Of a stretch of 64,000 nt of DNA, positions 46,472 through 55,154 are shown piece after piece. The DNA lies in NCBI RefSeq assembly GCF_003315175.1, contig NZ_QNRQ01000002.1:248001-312000 (forward strand). The letters are read 5' to 3'. The notes under the pieces are model-generated. The model had not been told where the DNA came from. It was given only the letters and a program-made list of their open reading frames with translations, and searched no databases. Source of the DNA: Eoetvoesiella caeni. GTDB taxonomy: Bacteria; Pseudomonadota; Gammaproteobacteria; Burkholderiales; Burkholderiaceae_B. Position 1 is the first letter of the stretch. Each line of letters starts with the position of its first letter. The position numbers and the translations under genes are program-made.

Positions 46472-47605
46472 ATGAAAACTGCTGCCCGCGCAAACCATCG
46501 CGAAGACATCGTCGGACGAGCCAATGTTGAGGATACTCCTGAACTTCTGGCCTATTACGACGAACTGGACAAACACCATACGGCCGCCCTCTGGACGGTC
46601 GCGAACAAGATCGAACCCTGGCAACCGCAGTCCAGCTCAGTGCCCGTAGTATGGCGCTACAAGGACTTGCGCGAACATGTGCTGCGGTCGGCCGACCTCG
46701 TTTCCCCTGAAAAGGCCGGGCGGCGCGTGGTGTACCTGAGCAACCCGGGGCGGCAGGACGTCGCGGCAGCCGTGGGCTGGCTATATTCGGGACTGCAAAC
46801 CATGCGTCCGGGCGAACTGGCCACATCGCACAAGCACTCGGCCAGCGCGCTGCGCTTCATCATGGAAGGCAGCGGCGCCTTTACCATCGTCGACGGGCAC
46901 AAAATGACGCTGGGCGCCAATGACTTCGTCATCACGCCCAATGGCACATGGCATGAACACGGCGTCAGCGAAGACGGCACTCAATGCATCTGGCAAGACG
47001 GCCTGGACATTCCCTTGATGAACGCCCTGGAAGCCAACTTCTTTACCGTGCATCCCGAGCTGCAGCAAGCCGTTACCTATCCTGTCGAAGACAGCACCGC
47101 CGCCTGGGCCGCCGGCACCGGACTGGTGCCGGCCAACGACACCTGGTCGCACGGTTATTCGCCGCTGTTCAAATACGAATGGGCGCCCACCTACGAAGCG
47201 CTGGCGCGCTATGCCAAGGTTACCGACGGCTCGCCGTTCGACGGCGTCATGATGAATTACATCAACCCTAAAACAGGGGGCCCCGTCATGCAAACCATGG
47301 GAGCCAGCATGCAGTTGCTGCGCCCCGGCGAGCACACCAAAGCGCACCGCCACACGGGCAGCGTCCTGTACCAGGTGGCCAAGGGCAAGGGCTATTCCAT
47401 CATCAACGGCCAGCGATTCGACTGGGAAGAACACGACATTTTCTGCGTGCCGACCTGGATGTTCCATGAACACGTCAACGCCAACCCAAGCGAAGACGCC
47501 TGCCTGTTCAGCTTCAACGACATGCCTGTCATGAATTCTCTGGGCATCTATCGCGAAGAAGCCCTCAAAGAAAACGGCGGCCACCAGAAAATCCAAACAC
47601 CATAA
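46472..47605 (+). CDS. Gentisate 1,2-dioxygenase
   Basis: A 377-residue bicupin that opens the gentisate ring to maleylpyruvate using Fe(II) and O2. The first cupin has the iron ligands in SHKHSASALRFIMEGSG (HxH) and WHEHGV. The second also keeps KAHRHTGSVLYQ and WMFHEHVN, so both halves could bind metal. The start at 46472 (MKTAARANHRED) follows family length; the frame is open much further upstream but that part overlaps the LysR gene on the other strand. It heads an operon with an FAH-family hydrolase, a nitrilase and a GntR regulator. Salicylate 1,2-dioxygenase is a related alternative. Confidence 0.88.
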   Translation: MKTAARANHREDIVGRANVEDTPELLAYYDELDKHHTAALWTVANKIEPWQPQSSSVPVVWRYKDLREHVLRSADLVSPEKAGRRVVYLSNPGRQDVAAAVGWLYSGLQTMRPGELATSHKHSASALRFIMEGSGAFTIVDGHKMTLGANDFVITPNGTWHEHGVSEDGTQCIWQDGLDIPLMNALEANFFTVHPELQQAVTYPVEDSTAAWAAGTGLVPANDTWSHGYSPLFKYEWAPTYEALARYAKVTDGSPFDGVMMNYINPKTGGPVMQTMGASMQLLRPGEHTKAHRHTGSVLYQVAKGKGYSIINGQRFDWEEHDIFCVPTWMFHEHVNANPSEDACLFSFNDMPVMNSLGIYREEALKENGGHQKIQTP

Positions 47606-47656
47606 TTTTCAATCCGGACACGGCAACAGCCCGACCAAACAACCAAGGAAAACTTC

Positions 47657-48568
47657 ATGCGTCTAGTTACCTACCGCGCCAACGTTCTGGAAGCCGCCCG
47701 CCTGGGCGCTATTGTCGACACAATGGTCGTCGACCTCGAGAACCTGGGTGCCGACAATGGCATCCACTTGCCCGACAACATGCTGGACTTCATCGACCTG
47801 GGTCCCAGCGCCGTCAAGACAGCAACCATGCTGCTCGAGCAGAATCGCGCCAACTGGCCCGTAGGCACCGCCGTACCAGTGCAAAACGTCAAATTGCTGG
47901 CGCCCATTCCGCGCCCCCGCAAGAACATCTTCGGCATCGGCCTGAACTACGTCGAACACGTCGAAGAATCCAGCCGCTCGCTGGACACCTCGGCCGACCT
48001 GCCCAAGCAGCCCATCATCTTCACCAAGCCGCCCACCAGCGTCATCGGCCCCGGCGATGCCGTGCACCACAATGCCAAGATCACGCAACAGCTGGACTGG
48101 GAAGTGGAACTGGCCGCCATCATCGGCACACAGGCCTGCCGCATTGAAGAAAAAGACGCGCTCTCGCATGTGTTCGGCTACAGCGTCATGGTCGACATGA
48201 GCGCCCGCGACTGCAGCCGCGCCGGCCAATGGGTGTACTCCAAGGGCATGGACACCTACGCGCCCTTCGGACCCTGCATCATCACCGCCGACGAAATTCC
48301 CGATCCCCAGACACTGGATCTTTGGCTGACCGTGAACGGCGAAATCAAGCAAAAATCCAACACCAAGTTCATGCTGTTCAATGTTGCGCATCTTATCGCC
48401 GACATCAGCGCCGGCATGACGCTGGAACCGGGCGACATCATTGCCACCGGCACTCCGGCTGGCGTGGGCGCCGGACGCACACCGCAAGAATGGCTCTGGC
48501 CGGGCGACGTGATCGAAGCCCACGTACAGGGCATCGGTACTTTGCGTCACCCGATCGTCGCCATCTAA
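47657..48568 (+). CDS. Fumarylacetoacetate hydrolase family protein (acylpyruvate hydrolase)
   Basis: A 303-residue FAH-superfamily enzyme that cleaves or isomerises acylpyruvates. The N-terminal cap precedes the catalytic domain with IFGIGLNYVEHVEES, the metal-binding Glu pair in DWEVELAAIIG, VDMSARD and the closing IATGTPAGVGAGRTP. AAGGAAAA before the ATG supports the start. It lies 51 bases after gentisate dioxygenase, so its natural substrate is probably fumaryl- or maleylpyruvate. A second, more typical fumarylpyruvate hydrolase lies at 57094-57792, so this one may act directly on maleylpyruvate or on a substituted analogue (inference). Confidence 0.85.
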   Translation: MRLVTYRANVLEAARLGAIVDTMVVDLENLGADNGIHLPDNMLDFIDLGPSAVKTATMLLEQNRANWPVGTAVPVQNVKLLAPIPRPRKNIFGIGLNYVEHVEESSRSLDTSADLPKQPIIFTKPPTSVIGPGDAVHHNAKITQQLDWEVELAAIIGTQACRIEEKDALSHVFGYSVMVDMSARDCSRAGQWVYSKGMDTYAPFGPCIITADEIPDPQTLDLWLTVNGEIKQKSNTKFMLFNVAHLIADISAGMTLEPGDIIATGTPAGVGAGRTPQEWLWPGDVIEAHVQGIGTLRHPIVAI

Positions 48569-48619
48569 ATCCGGCCTGACACAGGCGTTATCGAACCAGC
48601 TCAACAAGTAAGGACACCC

Positions 48620-49663
48620 ATGCTTAACCTGCCCGCTTTCAAAGTCGCTGCCGTCCAGGCGGCGCCGGTTTTCCTGGACACCCAGGCAACCATCGACAAG
48701 GCCTGCGCGCTGATCCAGGAAGCGGCCGGCAACGGCGCCAAGCTCGTCGCCTTCCCGGAAGTTTTCGTGGCGGGGTATCCCTACTGGAACTGGATCATGA
48801 CACCTGTCGAGGGCAGCCCGTGGTTCGACAAGCTGTGCCGCAGCGCCATCGAGATCCCCGGGCCCGAAATCCACCGGGTGGCGCAAGCCGCCAAACAACA
48901 CGGCGTACATGTCGTCATAGGCGTCAATGAGCGCAGCAAAACCGGCATCGGCACGCTGTACAACACCCTGGTATTCATAGGGCCGGACGGCAAGCTGCTG
49001 GGCCGGCATCGCAAGCTGATTCCGACCTGGGCTGAAAAACTGACCTGGGCCAATGGCGATGGCGCCTCGCTGCGCGTCTACGACACCAATATCGGCAAGC
49101 TGGGCGGCCTGGCCTGCGGCGAAAACACCAATACTCTGGCGCGCTTCAGTCTGCTTGCCCAAGGCGAGCTGCTGCACGTGGCCAGCTATATTTCGCTGCC
49201 GGTGGCGCCGCCCGACTACGACATGTCCGAAGCCATCAAAGTACGCGCCATGGCGCACTCGTTCGAAGGCAAGGTCTATACCGTGGTTTCATGTTCGACC
49301 ATCTCCGACGAGATCATCGACGCCTTCACGCCCACCATTCCCAACGCGGCGCAGATGCTTAAACGCAAGAACAGCGCGTTCTCGGGCGTCATCGGCCCCG
49401 ATGGCCGCGTGGTCGGCGAGCCACTCATCGACCAGGAAGGCATCGTCTATGCCGAGGTCGACTTGGGCAAATGCATACAGCCGCGCCAAATGCACGACAT
49501 CGTCGGGCATTACAATCGCTTCGATATTTTCGATCTGCGCGTCAACCGGCGCACACAGCAATCGGCCTCGTTCTCCGACACTTCCGAAAACCCGTCGCTC
49601 GACTACGACGACGAATCCTCGGGCAACGGTTCAACCGACAACCTTGGCAGCGCCCTTAGATGA
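48620..49663 (+). CDS. Nitrilase
   Basis: A 347-residue carbon-nitrogen hydrolase of the nitrilase branch, which converts nitriles to carboxylic acids and ammonia. The catalytic triad is Glu47 (FPEVFVAGYP), Lys132 (RHRKLIPTW) and Cys166 (LACGENTN). The residue after the cysteine is Gly, not the Trp of the usual CWE motif; this variant occurs in some true nitrilases. The C-terminus has a Ser/Asp-rich tail. AAGGA precedes the ATG. It lies between the FAH gene and gntR, overlapping the latter by four bases, within the gentisate dioxygenase operon. An aromatic nitrile such as 3-hydroxybenzonitrile feeding this pathway is a reasonable guess. Confidence 0.88.
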   Translation: MLNLPAFKVAAVQAAPVFLDTQATIDKACALIQEAAGNGAKLVAFPEVFVAGYPYWNWIMTPVEGSPWFDKLCRSAIEIPGPEIHRVAQAAKQHGVHVVIGVNERSKTGIGTLYNTLVFIGPDGKLLGRHRKLIPTWAEKLTWANGDGASLRVYDTNIGKLGGLACGENTNTLARFSLLAQGELLHVASYISLPVAPPDYDMSEAIKVRAMAHSFEGKVYTVVSCSTISDEIIDAFTPTIPNAAQMLKRKNSAFSGVIGPDGRVVGEPLIDQEGIVYAEVDLGKCIQPRQMHDIVGHYNRFDIFDLRVNRRTQQSASFSDTSENPSLDYDDESSGNGSTDNLGSALR

Positions 49664-50385
49664 TACTGCCCGCCACCGAGACTCCTTCTACCGTACCGGC
49701 CAAATCATCCACCCTGGCCGAACAGGCATACCGCGGCCTGAAGCGCGACATCATGTCGGGCGAACTGCAACCGGGTGAGCCTTTGCGCCTGGAATTCCTG
49801 AAAAGTAAATATCAGCTGAGCTTTTCGCCGCTGCGCGAGGCGCTTAATCGCCTGCAAAGCGAAAACCTGGTTGACGCCATTGCACTGAAGGGATTTCGCG
49901 TAGCGCCGCTATCGCTCAAAGAGATGCGCGACTCTATCGACACACGCATTTTTGTCGACTGCGAAGCCTTGCGCCGCTCGATCGAGCGCGCGTCCGACGA
50001 ATGGGAGACCCAGATCGTCGCGGCCTTGCATGCGCTGGGCATCGTTACCCAGCGGCGCGGCAACGCCGAAGCGGACGATGCCTTTCATGAACAATTAGAA
50101 GACCGCCACCTGGCCCTGCACCGGTCGCTGATCGCCGCCTGCGACTCGCGCTGGCTGCTGGATTTTTCCATGCGCCTGTATGTGCAAACCGAAAGATACC
50201 GGCGTCCCATGCTGCTGGCCGCAGCGGGCGTGCAGCCACCCCGCGACGTTACCCAAGAGCACCAGGAAATTGTCGCTGCAACCCTGAAACGCGATGCCGC
50301 GTCGGCATGTGCGCTATTGGCCGAGCATTACAACCAGACCGCAAGGCTTATTGAAAATTCGCTGCAAACACGGCAGGCCGGCTAA
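49660..50385 (+). CDS. GntR-family regulator (FCD/FadR subfamily)
   Basis: A 241-residue regulator. The winged helix (about 15-80) contains LAEQAYRGLKRDIMSGELQPG and LSFSPLREALNRLQSENLV. The all-helical FCD effector domain follows, with metal-ligand-like positions in DRHLALHRSLIAACDS and TQEHQEIVAATLKRD. Such proteins usually repress catabolic operons and are released by the substrate or an intermediate. Its start overlaps the nitrilase stop (ATGA), so it is the last gene of the gentisate dioxygenase operon. It may also act on the leftward operon whose promoter region has GT...AC-type palindromes. Confidence 0.9.
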   Translation: MILPATETPSTVPAKSSTLAEQAYRGLKRDIMSGELQPGEPLRLEFLKSKYQLSFSPLREALNRLQSENLVDAIALKGFRVAPLSLKEMRDSIDTRIFVDCEALRRSIERASDEWETQIVAALHALGIVTQRRGNAEADDAFHEQLEDRHLALHRSLIAACDSRWLLDFSMRLYVQTERYRRPMLLAAAGVQPPRDVTQEHQEIVAATLKRDAASACALLAEHYNQTARLIENSLQTRQAG

Positions 50386-50438
50386 ACGCCGACACCTTCA
50401 TTGCGTGTAGCGGATCACGCCAAACGCGAAAGCGAAAC

Positions 50439-50464
50439 GCGGACCTTACCTGCGTAAGGTCCGC
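50439..50464. terminator. Hairpin between gntR and livF
   Basis: A perfect 11-bp stem GCGGACCTTAC-CTGC-GTAAGGTCCGC lies in the 111-base spacer between two converging genes. There is no T tract on either side, but its stability and position suit bidirectional termination. Confidence 0.6.
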
Positions 50465-50496
50465 GCGGCCGGCACGCCGGCTATTGGGTATGGTAT

Positions 50497-51192
50497 TTAA
50501 ACGCCCAGATACTGATTGACCAGTTCGGGTTGCTCAAGCAGCTCTTGCGAAGATCCCGTCCAGACAACGCGTCCTTTTTCTATCATATTGTGCTGATCGA
50601 CCAAATGCCGCATTTCTTTCAGGTTTTTGTCGATAAGCAAAATAGTCTGGCCTTCGCTTTTCAGCTGATTCAGGCAAGCCCAGATCTCCTGCCGGATGAC
50701 CGGCGCCAAACCTTCAGTGGCTTCGTCCAGAATAAGCAGCAGCGGATTGGTCAGCAAGGCCCGGCCTATCGCCAGCATTTGCTGTTCGCCGCCCGAAAGC
50801 GTGCGGGCCGACTGCGTGCGCCGCTCTTTAAGGCGGGGAAAAAGCGTAAATACCCGCTCCAGGTTCCAGTGGCCATGATGGTCGTTGCGTTCGGTCGCCA
50901 CCAGGTTTTCCTGCACCGACAAAGAACCGAATACATGGCGCCCCTCCGGCACCAGGCCAACGCCCAGCCGGGCGATATGATGCGGCCTTAAGCCATTGAG
51001 CACCTTACCTTCGAACGTGACCTGGCCGCCCTGCACGGGCAGCATGCCCATCAGCGTCCTGACCGTCGTGGTCTTGCCCATGCCATTGCGGCCAAGCAAA
51101 GACACCACCTGATGCGATGGTATTTCCAGGTTCAGGCCAAACAATACTTTACTTGCTCCATAGCCCGACTGCACATCTTGAGCTTGCAACAT
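50497..51192 (-). CDS. livF: Branched-chain-type ABC transporter ATP-binding protein LivF
   Basis: A 231-residue ATPase, one of the two nucleotide-binding subunits of a LIV/HAAT-type importer. Walker A is LGRNGMGKTTTVR, the signature is LSGGEQQMLAIGRAL, Walker B is LLILDEATEGL, and the LivF-type VSLLGRNGMGKTT start is clear. GGGAG lies before the ATG, which directly follows the livG stop. It is the last gene of the operon that also encodes 3-hydroxybenzoate 6-hydroxylase, so the importer likely carries 3-hydroxybenzoate or a related aromatic acid rather than amino acids. Confidence 0.92.
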   Translation of the reverse strand: MLQAQDVQSGYGASKVLFGLNLEIPSHQVVSLLGRNGMGKTTTVRTLMGMLPVQGGQVTFEGKVLNGLRPHHIARLGVGLVPEGRHVFGSLSVQENLVATERNDHHGHWNLERVFTLFPRLKERRTQSARTLSGGEQQMLAIGRALLTNPLLLILDEATEGLAPVIRQEIWACLNQLKSEGQTILLIDKNLKEMRHLVDQHNMIEKGRVVWTGSSQELLEQPELVNQYLGV

Positions 51193-51948
51193 TCAACCTT
51201 CTCCCAGATAGGCTTCACGCACCGCGGAGTGCTCGCGCACTTCGTCGGGTACGCCGGTAAATATGGGTTTGCCGTAAACCAGCACTGTCACGCGGTCCGC
51301 CAGCGCAAAAACAATATCCATGTCGTGCTCGACCAGCAGCATGGCATACTGTCCTTTCAAGCCCTGCAGGATGTCTTTCATGAGCATGGACTCTTCAGCA
51401 CCAAGGCCTGCCATGGGTTCGTCCAGCAGCAAGACCGAAGCATTAAGAGACAGCGCAATGGCCAGCTCAAGCTGGCGCTTTTCGCCGTGAGCCAGCGAGG
51501 CCACTTTTTCGTTGCCCCGATCCGACAAACCCACCTTGGCCAAAGCCAGTTTGGCCGGTTCGCGCAGCTCCGGATCTTTACGCGCATTACGCCATAGGTT
51601 ATAGCGCTTGCTGGATTGGGCCTGCACCGCCATGGCAACGTTGTCTTCTGCCGTGAACTCGTTATAAAGCTGGCTGATCTGGAAGGAACGGGCCAAGCCT
51701 ACCTCGGCGCGCCGATATGCGGGCAAGCGGGTAATGTCGCGGCCATCAAGCAGGACAGTGCCAGAGTCAGGCATGAGTTCGCCGCTGATCTGTGAAATCA
51801 GGGTGGTCTTGCCGGCGCCATTGGGGCCGATCAAGGCGTGCAATTCGCCCTGGCCAACGACAAGACTGGCATTGTTCGTGGCTATCAAGGCCCCGAATGC
51901 TTTGTTCAGGTTTCGTATTTCGAGCTTGGGCGTGATCATATCAGTCAT
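51193..51948 (-). CDS. livG: Branched-chain-type ABC transporter ATP-binding protein LivG
   Basis: A 251-residue ATPase partner of LivF. Walker A is IGPNGAGKTTLISQ, the signature region is LAHGEKRQLELAIAL (LivG proteins have SHGE-like variants) and Walker B is VLLLDEPMAGL. The LivG C-terminal extension is present. GGGAG eight bases upstream supports the start at 51948; the gene then overlaps livM by eight bases. A further in-frame codon at 51993 lies within livM and lacks support. The transport role is as for livF. Confidence 0.92.
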   Translation of the reverse strand: MTDMITPKLEIRNLNKAFGALIATNNASLVVGQGELHALIGPNGAGKTTLISQISGELMPDSGTVLLDGRDITRLPAYRRAEVGLARSFQISQLYNEFTAEDNVAMAVQAQSSKRYNLWRNARKDPELREPAKLALAKVGLSDRGNEKVASLAHGEKRQLELAIALSLNASVLLLDEPMAGLGAEESMLMKDILQGLKGQYAMLLVEHDMDIVFALADRVTVLVYGKPIFTGVPDEVREHSAVREAYLGEG

Positions 51949-52909
51949 TGCTGCGGCTCCCGGCAAGCCAGCCGAACAGTCCGCGCTTGGCATACAAAAT
52001 TACCAGGACCAGAATAGGGCCTAAAAACAGCATCCAATTTTCAGTCCAGGCGGTCAAGGTTTGCTCCAGCCCAAGATACACAGCCGCGCCAAGAATGGGG
52101 CCGAAAATACTGCCCATGCCGCCCAGCACGATCATCGCCATGAATTCGCCCGACTTGAGCCATGCCGCCATGTCGGGGCTGGCGTACAAGGCGTAGTTGG
52201 CCCACAAAGCGCCCGCCAGTCCGGTTCCGGCCGCCGAGATAACGAAAGCCGTAAGCTTATAGCGCATGGGCGCATAGCCCAGGTTGATGTTGCGCCGCTC
52301 GTTCTGCTTGAAGCCGCGCAAGGCCATGCCGAAAGGCGAATTGACGATGCGCCGGCAAATCCATACCCAGACGGCCATCAAGGCAAGGCAGACATAATAA
52401 AAAACGGTGGAGTTCTCGACATCCAGCCCCGGTATTGCATTGCGCACCGAAACTGACAACCCGTCGTCGCCCCCGTAAATTACCAGGCCCACCAGCACAA
52501 AATAAAGCATCTGCGCAAAGGCCAGCGTGATCATGATGAACTGGACGCCGCTGGTGCGCAACGACAGAAAGCCCATGGCCAGCCCGATGACAGCCGCCAC
52601 CAACATGGCCAGCGGCCACACAATAAGCGCCGAATTGGAGCCGGCCCAACCCAGAATGGTGTCGCCCATGTCCATGTGGAAGCCAATGATGGCCACCACA
52701 TACCCGCCAATTCCAAAGAATGCTGCGTGGCCGAAACTGATCATGGCGCCATAGCCCAGAACCAAATCCAGGCTGACGGCGGCAAGCGCGTATATGACGA
52801 AGCGGGTTGCCATATTCGTGATAAAGCTATTGCTGGTAACGTCCGCGATAAACGGCACCAGCAACAGAATCAGGAAAATGACACCAACAATAAAATATTT
52901 TCTATTCAT
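51941..52909 (-). CDS. livM: Branched-chain-type ABC transporter permease LivM
   Basis: A 322-residue inner-membrane permease with about ten helices. The family blocks are LVLGYGAMISFGHAAFFGIGGY in the first half, the EAA-like loop RAL/ALRGFKQNERRNINLGYA, and GGMGSIFGPILGAAVYLGLE near the C-terminus. It follows livH by six bases and overlaps livG. It forms the translocation path with LivH. The substrate of this system is inferred from context to be an aromatic acid. Confidence 0.92.
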   Translation of the reverse strand: MNRKYFIVGVIFLILLLVPFIADVTSNSFITNMATRFVIYALAAVSLDLVLGYGAMISFGHAAFFGIGGYVVAIIGFHMDMGDTILGWAGSNSALIVWPLAMLVAAVIGLAMGFLSLRTSGVQFIMITLAFAQMLYFVLVGLVIYGGDDGLSVSVRNAIPGLDVENSTVFYYVCLALMAVWVWICRRIVNSPFGMALRGFKQNERRNINLGYAPMRYKLTAFVISAAGTGLAGALWANYALYASPDMAAWLKSGEFMAMIVLGGMGSIFGPILGAAVYLGLEQTLTAWTENWMLFLGPILVLVILYAKRGLFGWLAGSRSND

Positions 52910-52915
52910 TTTCTC

Positions 52916-53830
52916 TTATCTTTGCGCCGGAATCAGGCCGCGCGGCTTCACCAGCAAAACGACCGCCATCAAAATGTAAATACTTGCCGACACCAGGCTG
53001 GAGCTGATGGAGTCGCTGTATTGCGGCGGCAGCAGCTGCGACATCCAGATGGGGATATATGCCCGCCCGAACGAGTCGGTCATGCCCACCAGCAGCGAGC
53101 CTAGCAAAGCGCCGCGCACCGAGCCCACGCCGCCCACCACAATAACCACGAATGTGGTGATCAGTACTTTTTCGCCCATGCCGATTTCAACGGCCAGCAA
53201 CGGCGCCGCCATGACTCCCGCAAACCCGCACAGCAAGGCTCCCAGCGTAAACACAAGCATGAACAGGCGGCGGATATTCACGCCCAGCGCTTCAACGGTT
53301 TCGCTGTCGTCGGCGCCGGCACGCACCAGCATGCCTACTTTTGTCCTGGAAATAAGCAGCCACAAGCCTATGGCCACAAATACACCGGCCGCGATAAAGG
53401 CCAGCCGCATGATCGGGTAATTCAAGCCGGGCAAAATAGGCACCGAGCCGGAAAGCAACGGGGGAATCGCCACGAACGGCGGGCTGCGCCCGAACACGAC
53501 GGTAACCAGCGCGTTGGTGAACAGCAGTATCCCCAGCGTGGCCAGAACCTGGTCGAGATGGTCGCGGTGATAAAGGCGGCTGATGATCAGGCGCTCGACA
53601 ATAAAACCATATAGCGCAGCGCCCACCAAAGCCGCCAGTATCGCCACCAGGAAGGAACCCGTCGCGGCAACCGCTGCGGCCGCACAAAACGCGCCCACCA
53701 TATAAAACGAGCCATGCGCCAGGTTGACGACGTTCATGATGCCGAAGATGAGCGTCAAGCCGGCGGACAGCAAAAACAGCAGCGCACTGTACTGCAAGCC
53801 GTTCATGGCCTGCTCAACCAACATATACAT
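52916..53830 (-). CDS. livH: Branched-chain-type ABC transporter permease LivH
   Basis: A 304-residue inner-membrane permease with eight to nine helices. It has the diagnostic LSAGLTLIFGIMNVVNLAHGSFYM near the start, VLATLGILLFTNALVTVVFG in the middle and VVIVVGGVGSVRGALLGSLLVG near the end. The ATG at 53830 (MYMLVEQ) is preferred; a second ATG two codons later and an in-frame codon at 53890 are alternatives, and none has a good ribosome-binding site. It lies between the binding-protein gene livK and livM in the operon. Confidence 0.9.
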   Translation of the reverse strand: MYMLVEQAMNGLQYSALLFLLSAGLTLIFGIMNVVNLAHGSFYMVGAFCAAAAVAATGSFLVAILAALVGAALYGFIVERLIISRLYHRDHLDQVLATLGILLFTNALVTVVFGRSPPFVAIPPLLSGSVPILPGLNYPIMRLAFIAAGVFVAIGLWLLISRTKVGMLVRAGADDSETVEALGVNIRRLFMLVFTLGALLCGFAGVMAAPLLAVEIGMGEKVLITTFVVIVVGGVGSVRGALLGSLLVGMTDSFGRAYIPIWMSQLLPPQYSDSISSSLVSASIYILMAVVLLVKPRGLIPAQR

Positions 53831-53900
53831 AGAGAAGTATCCGTTATGCCAACGCCCGCCCAAGGCGATTATCGCCAGGGGCGGGCGCAAGGCCTAAGAC

Positions 53901-55076
53901 TTATTTTTCCATTTTGCACAAGGGTGCATATGGATCCGTATGGTCTTTAGCAATGACGCTTATAGGCTTGTAGTCCAGCTTCCCTTCGGCATTACGAGCC
54001 ACCTGCACCAGGTACCAGTCCTGGATAGGGTACTGATTGGGGCCAAACTTGAATTTACCACGCACGCTTTCGAAGTCGGCCTTGCGCAGTGCCGCGCGGA
54101 AGGCGTCCGGCTTGCCTTTGACGTCGCCTTTGACGGCTTTCAGGGCCGAACCGATCAGGCGCGCCGTATCGTACGAGGTTGCGGCATACACGGTGGGGCG
54201 GCGCTTGTATTCTTTTTCAAACGCGGCCACGAACTGCTTGCTTGCCGCATTGTCCTGTTCGGCCGTCCATTGCGTGCTCAGGTAGTAGCCTTCGCCCGCG
54301 TCGCCCGAAGCGGCCAGCATGCGGTCGTCCATGGAATACAGCGGCGTAACCATCTTCACGGTCTTGTTCAGGCCCGAATTGGCAAACTGCTTGGCGAAAT
54401 TGATGCCGGCACCGCCAGGCAGGAATTCGAATACGCCATCCGGCTGCAACGAGCGGATGCGCGCCAGTTCAACCGAAAAGTCGGACTGATCGAGCTTGGT
54501 GTAGATTTCGGCGAGGATCTCGCCCTTATAGGCGCTTTTGAAACCATGCAAGGCATCGCGGCCGGCCTGATAGGCGGGCGCCATGATCACGATTTTCTTG
54601 ACACCGAGTTCATTGGCCGCAATAGCGGCTGTGTCGCTGTACGAGTCATTCTGCATGGCCACCGAGAAGAAATTCGGATTGCAGGCCTTGCCGGCGAAAT
54701 TGGATGCGCCCGCATTCAGGCTGATGTAGAAGCCGCCATCTTTGACGACGCTTGGCGCCACGGCAACCAGGACGTTGGAAAAGTTGATGCCCGTGAAGAC
54801 GCGCACGCCGTCTTGCAGCATTTTCTCGGCCGACTGCTTGCCCGAACCGGGCTTCAAGCCGTCGTCTTCGATGATCATGTCGACTGGAACGCCACCCAGT
54901 TTGCCAGCGCCCTGCTTGACAGCCAGGGCGAAGCCGTCGCGTTCGTCTTCGCCGATGTAGCCGGCGGGAGTCGACAACGTTGTAATGAAGCCGATTTTTA
55001 CCGGCTCTTGTGCATGGGACAGCGCAGCGATCGCCGACAGCGCGATTCCGACGCCCAGTTTTTTAAATAATTTCAT
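53901..55076 (-). CDS. livK: ABC transporter substrate-binding protein, LivK family
   Basis: A 391-residue periplasmic receptor for the LivHMGF importer. The signal peptide (MKLFKKLGVGIALSAIAAL...SHA, about 1-22) is followed by VKIGFITTLSTPAGYIGEDE, the start of the family fold. A cysteine pair (in KACNPNF and near the C-terminal PLCKMEK) may form a disulfide. It lies 78 bases after the hydroxylase gene and heads the transporter part of the operon. Relatives in aromatic clusters bind benzoate derivatives; 3-hydroxybenzoate or gentisate is the likely ligand here. Confidence 0.9.
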   Translation of the reverse strand: MKLFKKLGVGIALSAIAALSHAQEPVKIGFITTLSTPAGYIGEDERDGFALAVKQGAGKLGGVPVDMIIEDDGLKPGSGKQSAEKMLQDGVRVFTGINFSNVLVAVAPSVVKDGGFYISLNAGASNFAGKACNPNFFSVAMQNDSYSDTAAIAANELGVKKIVIMAPAYQAGRDALHGFKSAYKGEILAEIYTKLDQSDFSVELARIRSLQPDGVFEFLPGGAGINFAKQFANSGLNKTVKMVTPLYSMDDRMLAASGDAGEGYYLSTQWTAEQDNAASKQFVAAFEKEYKRRPTVYAATSYDTARLIGSALKAVKGDVKGKPDAFRAALRKADFESVRGKFKFGPNQYPIQDWYLVQVARNAEGKLDYKPISVIAKDHTDPYAPLCKMEK

Positions 55077-55154
55077 ATAGAGTCTCCAAAAGTTGCAACT
55101 ATCCGCTTAGCATGCCTCTACTTCAGCGCACGAGTGGTTGAAGTTTAAAGCATT

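Noticed and set aside
50497-55076. The liv genes as a leucine/isoleucine/valine uptake system
   Set aside because: Packing within the 3-hydroxybenzoate operon makes an aromatic acid more likely, though amino-acid transport is not excluded by sequence.
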